Shown here one piece after another: positions 17,113-26,377 of a stretch of DNA of 64,000 nt. Position 1 is the stretch's first letter; each line of letters begins with the position of its first letter. A program made the position numbers and the translations under genes. Origin of the DNA: Chitinophaga sp. Lineage in GTDB: Bacteria; Bacteroidota; Bacteroidia; Chitinophagales; Chitinophagaceae. The DNA is taken from the NCBI RefSeq assembly GCF_017745275.1, contig NZ_JAGHZS010000005.1, positions 248,001 to 312,000 on the forward strand, given 5' to 3'. The notes beneath the pieces were generated by a model that was not told the origin of the DNA, made no database searches, and was given only the letters and a program-made list of their open reading frames with translations.

Positions 17113-19362
17113 ATGTCAATCGCTATATCCGTGCAGCCTGCTGCACATAAGAAACAAGAGATAAAAGAATCTTACCCGGTATTGGAAATGACCTGTGCCG
17201 CCTGTGCCATCAGCGTGGAATCTATGCTGAAATCTGTTCCCGGCGTATCTGATGCCGGCGTGAACTTCGCCAACCAGCGCGCCTGGGTAGTATATGATCC
17301 TTCAGTAGTAACGCCGGAAGGCCTGCAGCGCAGCGTTCGCAGCGTTGGCTACGATTTGCTCATCAATAAAGAAAACCAGGAAGAAGAACAGGCAGCCGCA
17401 CAGCAAAAGCATTACCAGCATATCAAACAAAGAACGATCTGGTCGGTGGTATTATCACTCCCGGTAGTCATCATCGGCATGTTTTTCATGGATATGCCTT
17501 ATGGTAACTATATCATGATGGCCTTTGCCACACCGGTAGTGTTTTTCCTGGGACGTCACTTCTTTGTGAATGCGTGGAAACAAGCCAAATTCGGTAAAGC
17601 CAACATGGATACGCTGGTAGCGTTGAGTACCGGTATTGCCTGGTTGTTCAGTGCCTTCAATACCTTTTACCCTGAATTCTGGCACCAGCGCGGGTTGCAT
17701 GCACACGTCTATTTTGAAGCAGCAGCGGTGGTTATTGCGTTTATATCTCTCGGAAAATTATTGGAAGAAAAAGCAAAATCCAATACTTCTTCTGCCATCA
17801 AAAAACTGATTGGCTTACAACCTAAAACCGTATTGCTGGTAGGCAGTGATGGTAATACCACCGAAATTCCTATTGCACAGGTACAGGTAAACGACCTGCT
17901 GCTGGTAAAACCCGGTGAAAAAATCCCGGTAGATGGAAAAGTAGCCAACGGCACTTCTTACGTAGATGAAAGCATGATCACCGGAGAACCGGTAGCTGTG
18001 GCTAAAAAGGCCGGAGAACCGGTGTTTGCAGGTACTATTAACCAGAAAGGCAGTTTTCAGTTCCATGCGGAGAAAGTGGGCGCCAACACGTTGCTGGCGC
18101 AAATTATCAAAATGGTACAGGAAGCACAGGGTAGTAAAGCACCGGTACAGAAACTGGTAGATAAAATTGCCGGCATATTTGTACCGGTAGTCATTGGTAT
18201 TGCCATCTTAACCTTTGCTACCTGGATGATACTGGGAACAGATAATGCCTTTAGTCATGCATTGCTGACCGCTGTTACAGTATTGGTCATTGCTTGTCCC
18301 TGTGCATTGGGACTCGCTACCCCTACGGCTATCATGGTGGGAGTAGGTAAAGGCGCCGAAAATAATATCCTGATCCGTGATGCGGAAAGCCTGGAGCTGG
18401 CACATAAAGTAAATGCGCTGATACTGGATAAAACCGGTACCATCACCGAAGGTAAACCGGTAGTCACTGATATTATCTGGAATGCCGAAGGAGATACCGC
18501 GCAAAAAGTATTATATGCACTGGAGCGCCAGTCAGAGCATCCGCTGGCAGAAGCTGTAGTAGCACATTTACAGGAAAAGAATATTACACCGGTAGCATTG
18601 GATCATTTTGAAAGCATTACCGGCCAGGGGGTAGAAGCCCGCTACGGAGGCAGTACCTGGTACGTGGGTAACGCGAAGCTGATGGGTGCACATAAAGTAC
18701 AACTCGATGCTGCTATTGTAGCAAAAGCTGCTGCACTGCAGGCCGCCGCTAACACCGTGGTGTATTTTGCAGTCGACAAACAACTGCTGGCCGTGATTGC
18801 CATCGCCGATAAAATCAAGGCTACCTCCAGGCAGGCTATTGAAACCCTGCAACGCAGCGGTATTGAAGTATACATGCTTACCGGCGATAATGCCCACACT
18901 GCAGCCGCAGTAGCCCAACAGGTAGGGATTAAACATTACAAAGCAGAAGTATTGCCTTCTTATAAAGCCGAATTTGTAAAAGAGTTACAGCAGGCCGGCA
19001 AAGTAGTAGCCATGGCGGGTGATGGTATCAACGACTCCCAGGCCCTGGCACAGGCAGATGTAAGCATCGCGATGGGTAAAGGATCTGATATTGCGATGGA
19101 CGTTGCCAAAATGACCCTCATCACCTCAGATCTGAACAGCATTCCCCGGGCATTTAAATTATCCGGAAAAACTGTGAGCACGATTAAACAAAATCTCTTC
19201 TGGGCGTTTATATATAATGTCATCGGTATTCCCATTGCGGCGGGTGTATTATTCCCGGTCAACGGATTCCTGCTGGACCCAATGATTGCCGGTGCAGCCA
19301 TGGCATTGAGTTCTGTGAGCGTGGTAAGTAACAGTTTACGTCTTAAAATGACCCAACTATAA
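17113..19362 (+). CDS. copA: Copper-exporting P1B-1-type ATPase
   Basis: A 749-residue P-type ATPase. One heavy-metal-associated domain lies at the N-terminus with the metal site CAAC at about 28-31. Eight membrane segments are expected, with the transport motif CPC at about 395-397. The phosphorylated Asp is in DKTGT near 439, SEHPLAEA is the nucleotide-domain HP motif, and GDGINDS is near 636. CPC with a CxxC domain is the Cu(I) export type: it pumps cytoplasmic Cu(I) to the periplasm using ATP. An in-frame TTG at 17080 lies before the promoter's -7 element, so ATG 17113 is chosen. It heads the copper island with the chaperone, oxidase and second ATPase genes. Confidence 0.93.
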   Translation: MSIAISVQPAAHKKQEIKESYPVLEMTCAACAISVESMLKSVPGVSDAGVNFANQRAWVVYDPSVVTPEGLQRSVRSVGYDLLINKENQEEEQAAAQQKHYQHIKQRTIWSVVLSLPVVIIGMFFMDMPYGNYIMMAFATPVVFFLGRHFFVNAWKQAKFGKANMDTLVALSTGIAWLFSAFNTFYPEFWHQRGLHAHVYFEAAAVVIAFISLGKLLEEKAKSNTSSAIKKLIGLQPKTVLLVGSDGNTTEIPIAQVQVNDLLLVKPGEKIPVDGKVANGTSYVDESMITGEPVAVAKKAGEPVFAGTINQKGSFQFHAEKVGANTLLAQIIKMVQEAQGSKAPVQKLVDKIAGIFVPVVIGIAILTFATWMILGTDNAFSHALLTAVTVLVIACPCALGLATPTAIMVGVGKGAENNILIRDAESLELAHKVNALILDKTGTITEGKPVVTDIIWNAEGDTAQKVLYALERQSEHPLAEAVVAHLQEKNITPVALDHFESITGQGVEARYGGSTWYVGNAKLMGAHKVQLDAAIVAKAAALQAAANTVVYFAVDKQLLAVIAIADKIKATSRQAIETLQRSGIEVYMLTGDNAHTAAAVAQQVGIKHYKAEVLPSYKAEFVKELQQAGKVVAMAGDGINDSQALAQADVSIAMGKGSDIAMDVAKMTLITSDLNSIPRAFKLSGKTVSTIKQNLFWAFIYNVIGIPIAAGVLFPVNGFLLDPMIAGAAMALSSVSVVSNSLRLKMTQL

Positions 19363-19385
19363 TTATATAAAAGGAATTATAAATT

Positions 19386-19421
19386 GTGTAACAATCCCCG
19401 GTTCCTTCCAACGTAATTTTA
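19386..19421 (+). promoter_or_regulatory. Copper-island promoter 2: GTGTAACA box plus -7 TAATTTTA
   Basis: GTGTAACA at 19386-19393, 20-nt spacer, TAATTTTA (one mismatch to TAnnTTTG) at 19414-19421, ahead of the chaperone ATG at 19464. Same architecture as the promoter before the copper ATPase. Confidence 0.55.
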
Positions 19422-19463
19422 CATCATCAAACAAACAATCATCTCGAAAAAAAATTAAATAAA

Positions 19464-19676
19464 ATGGAAACAGTACAATTCAAAACCAATATAAAATGTT
19501 CAGGATGCATAGCAACGGTAACGCCTGTATTAAATGAACTGGCAGGCGCCGACAACTGGGAAGTAGACCTGAACAGCCCGGACAAAGTGCTCACCATCGC
19601 AAAAGATAACCTGGATAAAAGCGAAGTAAGAGTGGCCATAGAAAAAGCTGGTTATAAAGCAGAAGCATTATCATAA
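19464..19676 (+). CDS. HMA-domain copper chaperone
   Basis: A 70-residue single-domain protein of the heavy-metal-associated family with the metal site CSGC at residues 12-15 (KTNIKCSGCIATV) and the usual beta-alpha-beta end (VRVAIEKAGYKAEAL). It should carry Cu(I) in the cytoplasm and hand it to the ATPases encoded on either side, as CopZ does. It has no signal peptide. It follows the first ATPase gene by about 100 nt with its own promoter, and precedes the DUF3347 gene by 41 nt. The one-residue difference from the common MxCxxC (here K before C) is typical of Bacteroidota members. Confidence 0.88.
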   Translation: METVQFKTNIKCSGCIATVTPVLNELAGADNWEVDLNSPDKVLTIAKDNLDKSEVRVAIEKAGYKAEALS

Positions 19677-19717
19677 TATCAACGCATCAATTCTTAAAAA
19701 CAATAAAACGATATAAC

Positions 19718-20218
19718 ATGAAAAAGATATTACTGGCTGGAATGGTTTTAGTAGCCGGGTTTTTCCAACAGGGCAAAGCACAGGACAAAGCAGCTTCTTC
19801 TCAACTATCTCCTTTGTTAACACACTACTACCAACTGAAGGATGCATTGATTGGCAGCAATGCCACCGCCGCCGCTGCTGAAGCAGCAGAATTTGTAAAG
19901 GCAGCAGCCAGCGTAGATATGAAGGCGATGCCTGCGGCAGATCACAATGCTTACATGCCTTTATCCGATAAATTAGTAGCCGATGCCAAAGCCATTGCAG
20001 GTACTAAAGAAATCAGCAAACAACGGGAGTATTTTAAAACACTTTCAGATAATATTTATACACTGGCGAAAGCAGTATCCTTATCTGCCGCACCAGTATA
20101 CCAGGAATATTGCCCCATGAAAAAAGCCTATTGGCTCAGCAGCAGCAACGCCATTAAAAATCCTTACTTCGGTAACCAGATGCTGACCTGCGGTAAAGTA
20201 AGCGATACCATTAAGTAG
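19718..20218 (+). CDS. DUF3347 periplasmic protein, probable copper binder
   Basis: A 166-residue exported protein (signal KKILLAGMVLVAGFFQQGKAQ). The body is helical, with the DUF3347 core beginning at LLTHYYQLKDALIGSN and the conserved end YCPMKKAYWLSSSNAIKNPY followed by GNQMLTCGKV. The pair of Cys and Met residues (CPM, MLTC) is a plausible Cu(I) site. DUF3347 domains are also found attached to CusB-type efflux proteins, which supports a role in periplasmic copper handling. The 19-nt gap to the multicopper oxidase gene indicates a shared transcript. Direct metal binding is inference. Confidence 0.82.
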   Translation: MKKILLAGMVLVAGFFQQGKAQDKAASSQLSPLLTHYYQLKDALIGSNATAAAAEAAEFVKAAASVDMKAMPAADHNAYMPLSDKLVADAKAIAGTKEISKQREYFKTLSDNIYTLAKAVSLSAAPVYQEYCPMKKAYWLSSSNAIKNPYFGNQMLTCGKVSDTIK

Positions 20219-20237
20219 CAGTATTTTAATTTCGACT

Positions 20238-22442
20238 ATGAGAGCACTATTCCTGTATATAACTTTTATGAGCCTGTGTGGTATGGTTGCTGCACAGGCT
20301 TCTTTTAACCAGGCTCCTAAAGTAGTTCGCTACGACCTGTATGTAGGAGATACCATGGTGAACTACTCCGGGAAAACCAAACATGCGCTGGCCATCAACG
20401 GCGCCATCCCCGGCACTACCATGCATTTCACCGAAGGCGATACCGCAGAAATTTATGTACACAATACCCTGAAAGAAGAAACCTCCATCCACTGGCACGG
20501 ACTTATTTTACCTAATCAATACGACGGAGTATCTTACCTTACCACCAGCCCGGTAAAAGCAGGTGAAACACATCTCTACCGGTTCCCACTTGTACAACAC
20601 GGCACCTACTGGTATCACAGCCATACCATGTTCCAGGAACAAAGTGGCATGTACGGCGCTATTGTTATCCATAAAAGAAATGAAACTAACGCAAAAGAAT
20701 ATACGTTATTGTTGAGCGACTGGACCGATATGCACCCGCATACGGTAAACCGCTACCTGCATAACGCGAACGACTGGTTCGCCATCAAGAAAGGATCTGT
20801 ACAGAGCTATGCAGAAGCGGCAAAGCACAAACATTTTTCTACCAAAGTGACCAACGAATGGAAACGCATGAATGCCATGGATGTAAGCGATGTATACTAC
20901 GAACGCTTTTTGTCCAATGGTCAATCCGCCGCTACCGCGCCTCAATTCAAAGCGGGCGACAAAGTACGCTTGCGGATTATTAACGGTAGCTCTTCTACTT
21001 ATTTCTGGTTGCACTATGCCGGCGGCAAAATTAGCGTGGTAGCCAACGACGGCGCCGACGTAGAGCCGGTAGAAGTAGATCGCCTGTTGGTAGGGGTTTC
21101 AGAAACATATGATGTAGTAGTAACCATCCCCGAAAATATGCAGTACGAGTTCATGGCCACTGCAGAAGATCGCACCGGCAGCACTTCCCTCTGGCTGGGT
21201 GAAGGTATGAAAATGCCGGCCAAACCCCTGCCACGGCTGAAGTACTTCGAAGGGATGAAGATGATGAACGACATGATGAAAATGAACGGCGACCTGGATA
21301 CCAGCGATGGTATGCAGATGGCCAACCAGCAGATGGATATGAACACCGTGATGTATCCTGAAATTACCGGTGGTGAAACCGCAGCTCCTATGCAACACGA
21401 CATGGGCAATATGCACATGGATAGCACCGCTGGCGATATTGTAACGCTGAACTATGGTATGTTAAAGGCGCCGGAAAAAACCACGCTGCCTGAAGGCCCC
21501 ATGAAAGTACTCCACTTCGAACTAACAGGTAATATGAACCGTTATGTATGGAGTATTGATAATAAAACAGTTTCCGAAACAGATAAGATCTTAATTAAGA
21601 AAGGAGAAAATGTAAGAATCGTGCTGTACAACAACACGATGATGCGCCACCCGATGCACCTGCATGGACACTTCTTCCGGGTGTTGAACGGACAGGGAGA
21701 ATATTCCCCGCTGAAAACCGTGCTGGACATCATGCCCATGGAAACCGACACCATTGAGTTTGCTGCCACAGAGAGCGGCGACTGGTTCTTTCACTGTCAC
21801 ATTTTATACCACATGATGAGTGGCATGGGACGTGTATTCAGTTATGAAAATTCACCGCCTAACCCGGAAGTGCCGCACCCTGCAATGGCATATCGCATGT
21901 TAAAGAAAGATGACCGTATGTTGCATACCATGGCGAGGGTAGGACTGGAAAGTACCGGCAGCGATGGCGAAATCATGGTGGCCAATACCCGCTATCGTTT
22001 ATCTACCGAGTGGCGGCTGGGATTAAACGATCATCATGGCTATGAAAGCGAGAGCCATTTCGGACGGTACATTGGTAAAATGCAGTGGCTGTTTCCTTAT
22101 ATCGGCTGGGATGTGCGTTACCGCAAAATGGAAGAATCCGAGAAAAATTTATTCGGACAAAAGAATACCAAAGATTTCAGACAGGTATTTCATGTGGGAT
22201 TGGAATATACTTTGCCGATGCTGATAGTGGCAGATGCTTCTGTAGATACTGACGGCCGCCTGCGCTTTCAGTTGATGCGGGATGATGTGCCGGTAACAAA
22301 ACGGCTAAGGTTTAGTTTCATGGTGAACACCGATAAGGAATACATGGCCGGTTTCCGGTACATTGTTACCAGGAACTTTGCTTTTTCAACACATTACGAT
22401 AGTGACATGGGACTTGGCGCGGGGATTACATTAAGCTATTAA
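20238..22442 (+). CDS. Multicopper oxidase fused to a CopB-like outer-membrane barrel
   Basis: A 734-residue protein with signal peptide. Residues about 25-555 are a three-cupredoxin multicopper oxidase: HWHG near 85, WYHSHT, HPMHLHGHFF and the type 1 copper site HCHILYHMMSGM. Between the last two cupredoxins is a Met-rich stretch (about 335-395, with runs such as MKMMNDMMKMNG), as in copper-resistance oxidases. Residues about 560-734 are beta-barrel-like strands (RLSTEWRLGLNDHHGY, GKMQWLFPYIGWDVRY) and end in an aromatic residue, resembling the separate outer-membrane CopB protein. It likely oxidises Cu(I) to Cu(II) near the outer membrane. A probable -7 element TAATTTCG lies at 20227-20234. 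Confidence 0.87.
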   Translation: MRALFLYITFMSLCGMVAAQASFNQAPKVVRYDLYVGDTMVNYSGKTKHALAINGAIPGTTMHFTEGDTAEIYVHNTLKEETSIHWHGLILPNQYDGVSYLTTSPVKAGETHLYRFPLVQHGTYWYHSHTMFQEQSGMYGAIVIHKRNETNAKEYTLLLSDWTDMHPHTVNRYLHNANDWFAIKKGSVQSYAEAAKHKHFSTKVTNEWKRMNAMDVSDVYYERFLSNGQSAATAPQFKAGDKVRLRIINGSSSTYFWLHYAGGKISVVANDGADVEPVEVDRLLVGVSETYDVVVTIPENMQYEFMATAEDRTGSTSLWLGEGMKMPAKPLPRLKYFEGMKMMNDMMKMNGDLDTSDGMQMANQQMDMNTVMYPEITGGETAAPMQHDMGNMHMDSTAGDIVTLNYGMLKAPEKTTLPEGPMKVLHFELTGNMNRYVWSIDNKTVSETDKILIKKGENVRIVLYNNTMMRHPMHLHGHFFRVLNGQGEYSPLKTVLDIMPMETDTIEFAATESGDWFFHCHILYHMMSGMGRVFSYENSPPNPEVPHPAMAYRMLKKDDRMLHTMARVGLESTGSDGEIMVANTRYRLSTEWRLGLNDHHGYESESHFGRYIGKMQWLFPYIGWDVRYRKMEESEKNLFGQKNTKDFRQVFHVGLEYTLPMLIVADASVDTDGRLRFQLMRDDVPVTKRLRFSFMVNTDKEYMAGFRYIVTRNFAFSTHYDSDMGLGAGITLSY

Positions 22443-22453
22443 AATTAAGAGAA

Positions 22454-24562
22454 ATGGATCATCAACATGAGCATGAGCATCAGCACGGGCACCAGCATCA
22501 ACCAGCGCCTGAACATCAACCAGCATCTGAGCATCATTCGCATGGCGACATGCAAAAAGCGCCGGATCATTCCGGGCACCAGCATGGTGCTGCGCCTGGC
22601 AGCCATGGCGGACACCACGATCATCACGCGATGATGATTGCCGATTTCAGAAAACGTTTTTATGTAGTGTTATTACTCACCGTACCCGTAATGCTGTTAT
22701 CAAAAATGATTCAGCAATGGTTAGGTATTTCTATAAATTTTACGGGAGATAAGTACCTGTTACTGGCACTCTCTTCTGCAGTTTTTGTATATGGCGGCTG
22801 GCCCTTTTTAAAGGGCTGGTACGACGAAATGAAAGCCTGGGAGCCTGGCATGATGACGCTGATAGGGTTTGCCATCACCGTGGCCTATATCTATAGTGTG
22901 GCTACTGTAGTGGGTTTGTCAGGTATGGATTTCTTCTGGGAGTTAACAACCCTGATTCTCATTATGTTGTTAGGGCACTGGATTGAAATGAAATCGGTGG
23001 CAGGCGCTTCCAGGGAACTGGAGCTGCTGGTACAACTGATGCCGGACAATGCCCACCTGGTGCATGGCGATCATATCATGGATGTACAAACAGCTTCCCT
23101 GAAAGCGGGTGATATCATCTTAATCAAGCCAGGCGAAAAAGTAGCCGCCGATGGCGTGGTGACGGAAGGAGAAACCTACCTGAATGAAAGCATGCTGACG
23201 GGGGAATCCAAACCGGTACAGAAGCAGGCCCGCGACAAAGTGATTGCGGGATCTGTGAACGGTAACGGGGCAATTAAAGTATCCGTAACCCATGGATCAG
23301 CCGATTCTTATTTATCGCAGGTAGTGAAGCTGGTGCAGGATGCCCAGCAATCCAAATCCAAAACGCAACTGCTGGCAGACAAAGCGGCGCGCTGGCTGAC
23401 CCTTATTGCGATCCTGGCCGGAGTAGCTACTTTCTTATATTGGTGGATGAGTGGCAGGGATATTTCCTTTGCTATTGAACGGATGGTAACGGTGATTGTG
23501 ATTTGTTGTCCGCATGCGCTGGGATTGGCAGTACCATTGGTCATCGCCAAATCCACCGCGTTATCTGCCAGGCATGGATTGCTCATTAAGAACCGCACTG
23601 ATTTTGAAAATTCCCGCAATATTACCACCATCGTATTTGATAAAACAGGCACCCTGACCGTAGGTCGTTTTGAAGTGGTACGTTTCAACACCTTGCAGGC
23701 CGGTTTAACGAAAGAAACCATGCTGTCGTTGGCAGCAGCACTGGAAGGCAGCTCCGAGCATCCGATTGCAACGGGCATTGTGGACAAAGCGAAGGCCCTG
23801 CAATTGTCATTGCCTGTGGCAGAGAACATTACGGCCATTACCGGTAAAGGTATTACCGGGAAAGTAGGTGGAAAAGAAGTGAAGGTGGTGAGCCCGGGCT
23901 TTATTGAAGAGCAATTCAAAGGGCAAAACACCAGTGCTGATATCGCTTCCGGGGAGACCGTGGTATACGTGGTGGTTGATAACGCGGTGGCGGGATTTAT
24001 TGCGCTGGCGGACCAGATCCGGCCGGAATCTGCCGGAGCCATTGCTACCCTGAAAGAAAACAACATTAAAACCGTATTGCTTACAGGTGATAATCGTAAG
24101 GTGGCGGAAAGTGTGAGCAAAACGTTGGGGATGGACAGTTTTTTCGCGGAAGTATTGCCTCATGAAAAGTTGGATAAAATAAATGAGTTGCAGCGGCAAG
24201 GTGAATTTGTGGCGATGACCGGAGATGGTATCAACGATGCGCCGGCGCTGGCCAAAGCGGATGTGGGGATTGCCATTGGCAGCGGAAGTGATGTAGCGGC
24301 CGAAACAGCCGGTATTGTGCTGGTAAACAGCAATCCGCAGGACGTTGTGAACCTGATTTTATTTGGGAAAGCTACCTGGCGTAAGATGATGCAGAACCTG
24401 ATCTGGGCAACCGGTTATAACGTAGTAGCGTTGCCACTGGCGGCCGGGGTGTTATATGAACAGGGTATTTTACTGAGCCCGGCGGCAGGGGCGGTATTGA
24501 TGACGGTGAGCACTGTAGTGGTGGCAATTAATGCCAGCCTCTTAAAAGTGAAAGGCAGGTAA
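22454..24562 (+). CDS. copB: His-rich CPH-type copper ATPase (CopB-like, P1B-3)
   Basis: A 702-residue P-type ATPase. The first about 60 residues are extremely His-rich (MDHQHEHEHQHGHQHQP and onward) and form a metal-binding tail in place of an HMA domain. The membrane transport motif is CPH at about 352-354 (ICCPHALG), the mark of the P1B-3 group. DKTGT, SEHPIATG and GDGINDAPALAKAD supply the phosphorylation, nucleotide and hinge motifs. Such pumps export Cu(II) and sometimes Cu(I) or Ag(I). It lies 11 nt after the oxidase gene, so both are co-transcribed, which fits an oxidase making Cu(II) beside a Cu(II)-type pump. The CAT/CAC-rich coding start is low-complexity DNA. Confidence 0.9.
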   Translation: MDHQHEHEHQHGHQHQPAPEHQPASEHHSHGDMQKAPDHSGHQHGAAPGSHGGHHDHHAMMIADFRKRFYVVLLLTVPVMLLSKMIQQWLGISINFTGDKYLLLALSSAVFVYGGWPFLKGWYDEMKAWEPGMMTLIGFAITVAYIYSVATVVGLSGMDFFWELTTLILIMLLGHWIEMKSVAGASRELELLVQLMPDNAHLVHGDHIMDVQTASLKAGDIILIKPGEKVAADGVVTEGETYLNESMLTGESKPVQKQARDKVIAGSVNGNGAIKVSVTHGSADSYLSQVVKLVQDAQQSKSKTQLLADKAARWLTLIAILAGVATFLYWWMSGRDISFAIERMVTVIVICCPHALGLAVPLVIAKSTALSARHGLLIKNRTDFENSRNITTIVFDKTGTLTVGRFEVVRFNTLQAGLTKETMLSLAAALEGSSEHPIATGIVDKAKALQLSLPVAENITAITGKGITGKVGGKEVKVVSPGFIEEQFKGQNTSADIASGETVVYVVVDNAVAGFIALADQIRPESAGAIATLKENNIKTVLLTGDNRKVAESVSKTLGMDSFFAEVLPHEKLDKINELQRQGEFVAMTGDGINDAPALAKADVGIAIGSGSDVAAETAGIVLVNSNPQDVVNLILFGKATWRKMMQNLIWATGYNVVALPLAAGVLYEQGILLSPAAGAVLMTVSTVVVAINASLLKVKGR

Positions 24563-24679
24563 AAACGTAAATATTGCGTAATATTGTAGTGGATTTAAAT
24601 CATGTGATAGTATTTTAGTTGACAACTGTTATTTTCGTCATGTTATCATCCCACAAAAGCCTCTCAAAATAATAACCAT

Positions 24680-26377
24680 ATGGATACTCGCCAATTATTT
24701 CACCACGTTGTGAATGCCGGTACTTCCCGACAGGAAGAAGCGCAGGCTAAGGTGACCAGGATGGTCAATACTTTTTCAGTGATTACCACTACGCTTTGTT
24801 TGCTTTTTGGTGCGTTGATCTATTGGGGTACGGGTAAAATAGAGTTATTGATCCCGGCTTACATTGAAGCAGCGTTGTTCATTGGCGTATTGCTGCTGAA
24901 CATAGCCAATAAACCTGTATTGGCCAGTATATCCTTTGTGGCTATTAATAATGTGGCGATTGTATACTTTAGTGGGGTAATGGGGATGTTAACGGAAGTA
25001 CACCTGTTGTTCCTGTTTTTATTGGGCGCCTCGCTGATGATATTCCGGACCCGTGCCCTGGTGATAGCCAGTATAGTGGTGGCGGTTTTATCAGTGATAG
25101 CCTGCGAAATTAACTATTACATGAACGTTGTGCCGCCAATGGCCATGGGACACGAACAGCAATTTATCATCCGCTGGATTACGCTGCCGGCTATCCTTTT
25201 GCTGGACGTTGCTACTGTCTTCCTGTATGTAAGAAGGTTAAAAACGCTCAACAACAAACTGGTGAAGGCTACCGACGAAAAAACCATTTTTGTACGGGAA
25301 ACCAGCCATGAAATCCGTAACCCGCTGAATGCTATTTATGGTATCAGCCAGGATCTGTTGATGAAGGTGCATAAGGAAGAGCGATATGCGGACATCCGTC
25401 CGGAAGTAGAACACCTGTATTCTGCTACCCATAACGTATTACAAATTATTAATAATGTGCTGGCTATTTCCCGGATTGAGGGAGGCGCTTCACACGACCT
25501 GCATCCGGAGGCATTCAATATCCGGGAACTGATTACAGACAAAGTCATTGTATACCAATACATTGCCGACCTTCGCGGTATCCGGATCAAAGCGGATATC
25601 CGCGAAGGGATGCCGGCGTCTATAGTGGCGGATAAAGGCAAGCTCACACAGGTATTGAATAACCTGTTGTTTAATGCCATCAAATTTACCCGTACCAATA
25701 GTGTGGTAAGTATTACTGTTTTGAGAGATGGGGACCTTTGGCAGTTTCACGTAAAAGATCAGGGCCCGGGAATACCGGAACAAGAGCTGCTATCGGTATT
25801 TATGCCATTTAAGGCAGGAAAAAGCGAGTTTGAGGGTACCGGGTTGGGATTGCCTATCACGAAGAAATACGTGGAGTTAATGGGCGGAAAAATCACGGTC
25901 AACAGCGTACTGCACGAAGGAGCCACCTTTGTGGTGCAACTGCCGCTGGCAGAGCCGGAAAAACCAGTAGTGGCAAAGGGCGCTTCTTTTATGGAGCTGA
26001 CCCTGCACAAGGGGCTGAAAGGGCTGGTGATCGACGACAGTGAAATGAGTCAGCTGGTATTGGCTAATTTTCTGCGTAAGCTGGGCTTTAATACACTGGT
26101 AGCCGGAAGCGGTGTAGAAGGGATTAACAAGGCAATGGATGAAAAACCGGACGTTATTTTCATAGATAGTTATATGCCGGGACTTAGCGGAAGCGATACG
26201 ATAAAGCGATTCCGGGAAATACCTGCGTTTAAAGACATTCCGGTGATTGCGGTATCGGGGGATGCTTTCCAGGAATCGATCGATGATATGCTTGGGGCAG
26301 GCGCCAGTGAATACATTTCCAAGCCTATTGATCTACGGCTGCTGAACAGCACCCTGAATAAACTGTTACCACAATAA
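24680..26377 (+). CDS. Membrane hybrid histidine kinase with C-terminal receiver
   Basis: A 565-residue sensor. Residues about 25-190 hold five or six hydrophobic segments and no large periplasmic loop, so the signal is probably sensed in or near the membrane. A HisKA domain follows with the phospho-accepting His in ETSHEIRNPLN near 211, then a HATPase with FNAIKFT, DQGPGIP and GTGLGLPI. The C-terminal receiver domain has its Asp in VIFIDSYMPGLSGS. No DNA-binding output is present. The gene lies 117 nt after the copper ATPase gene and might sense copper, but no metal-binding motif is visible. Its stop abuts the terpene synthase stop with no spacer. Confidence 0.87.
   Translation: MDTRQLFHHVVNAGTSRQEEAQAKVTRMVNTFSVITTTLCLLFGALIYWGTGKIELLIPAYIEAALFIGVLLLNIANKPVLASISFVAINNVAIVYFSGVMGMLTEVHLLFLFLLGASLMIFRTRALVIASIVVAVLSVIACEINYYMNVVPPMAMGHEQQFIIRWITLPAILLLDVATVFLYVRRLKTLNNKLVKATDEKTIFVRETSHEIRNPLNAIYGISQDLLMKVHKEERYADIRPEVEHLYSATHNVLQIINNVLAISRIEGGASHDLHPEAFNIRELITDKVIVYQYIADLRGIRIKADIREGMPASIVADKGKLTQVLNNLLFNAIKFTRTNSVVSITVLRDGDLWQFHVKDQGPGIPEQELLSVFMPFKAGKSEFEGTGLGLPITKKYVELMGGKITVNSVLHEGATFVVQLPLAEPEKPVVAKGASFMELTLHKGLKGLVIDDSEMSQLVLANFLRKLGFNTLVAGSGVEGINKAMDEKPDVIFIDSYMPGLSGSDTIKRFREIPAFKDIPVIAVSGDAFQESIDDMLGAGASEYISKPIDLRLLNSTLNKLLPQ

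Noticed and set aside
22454..22640. CAT-rich low-complexity DNA as a possible tandem repeat
   Set aside because: It encodes the His-rich metal-binding tail of the ATPase and has no exact repeat period.
23308..24120. Long minus-strand frame of 270 residues inside the CPH-type ATPase gene
   Set aside because: It is a shadow of the strongly supported P-type ATPase on the plus strand; its Ser/Thr-rich composition reflects reverse reading of conserved coding DNA.
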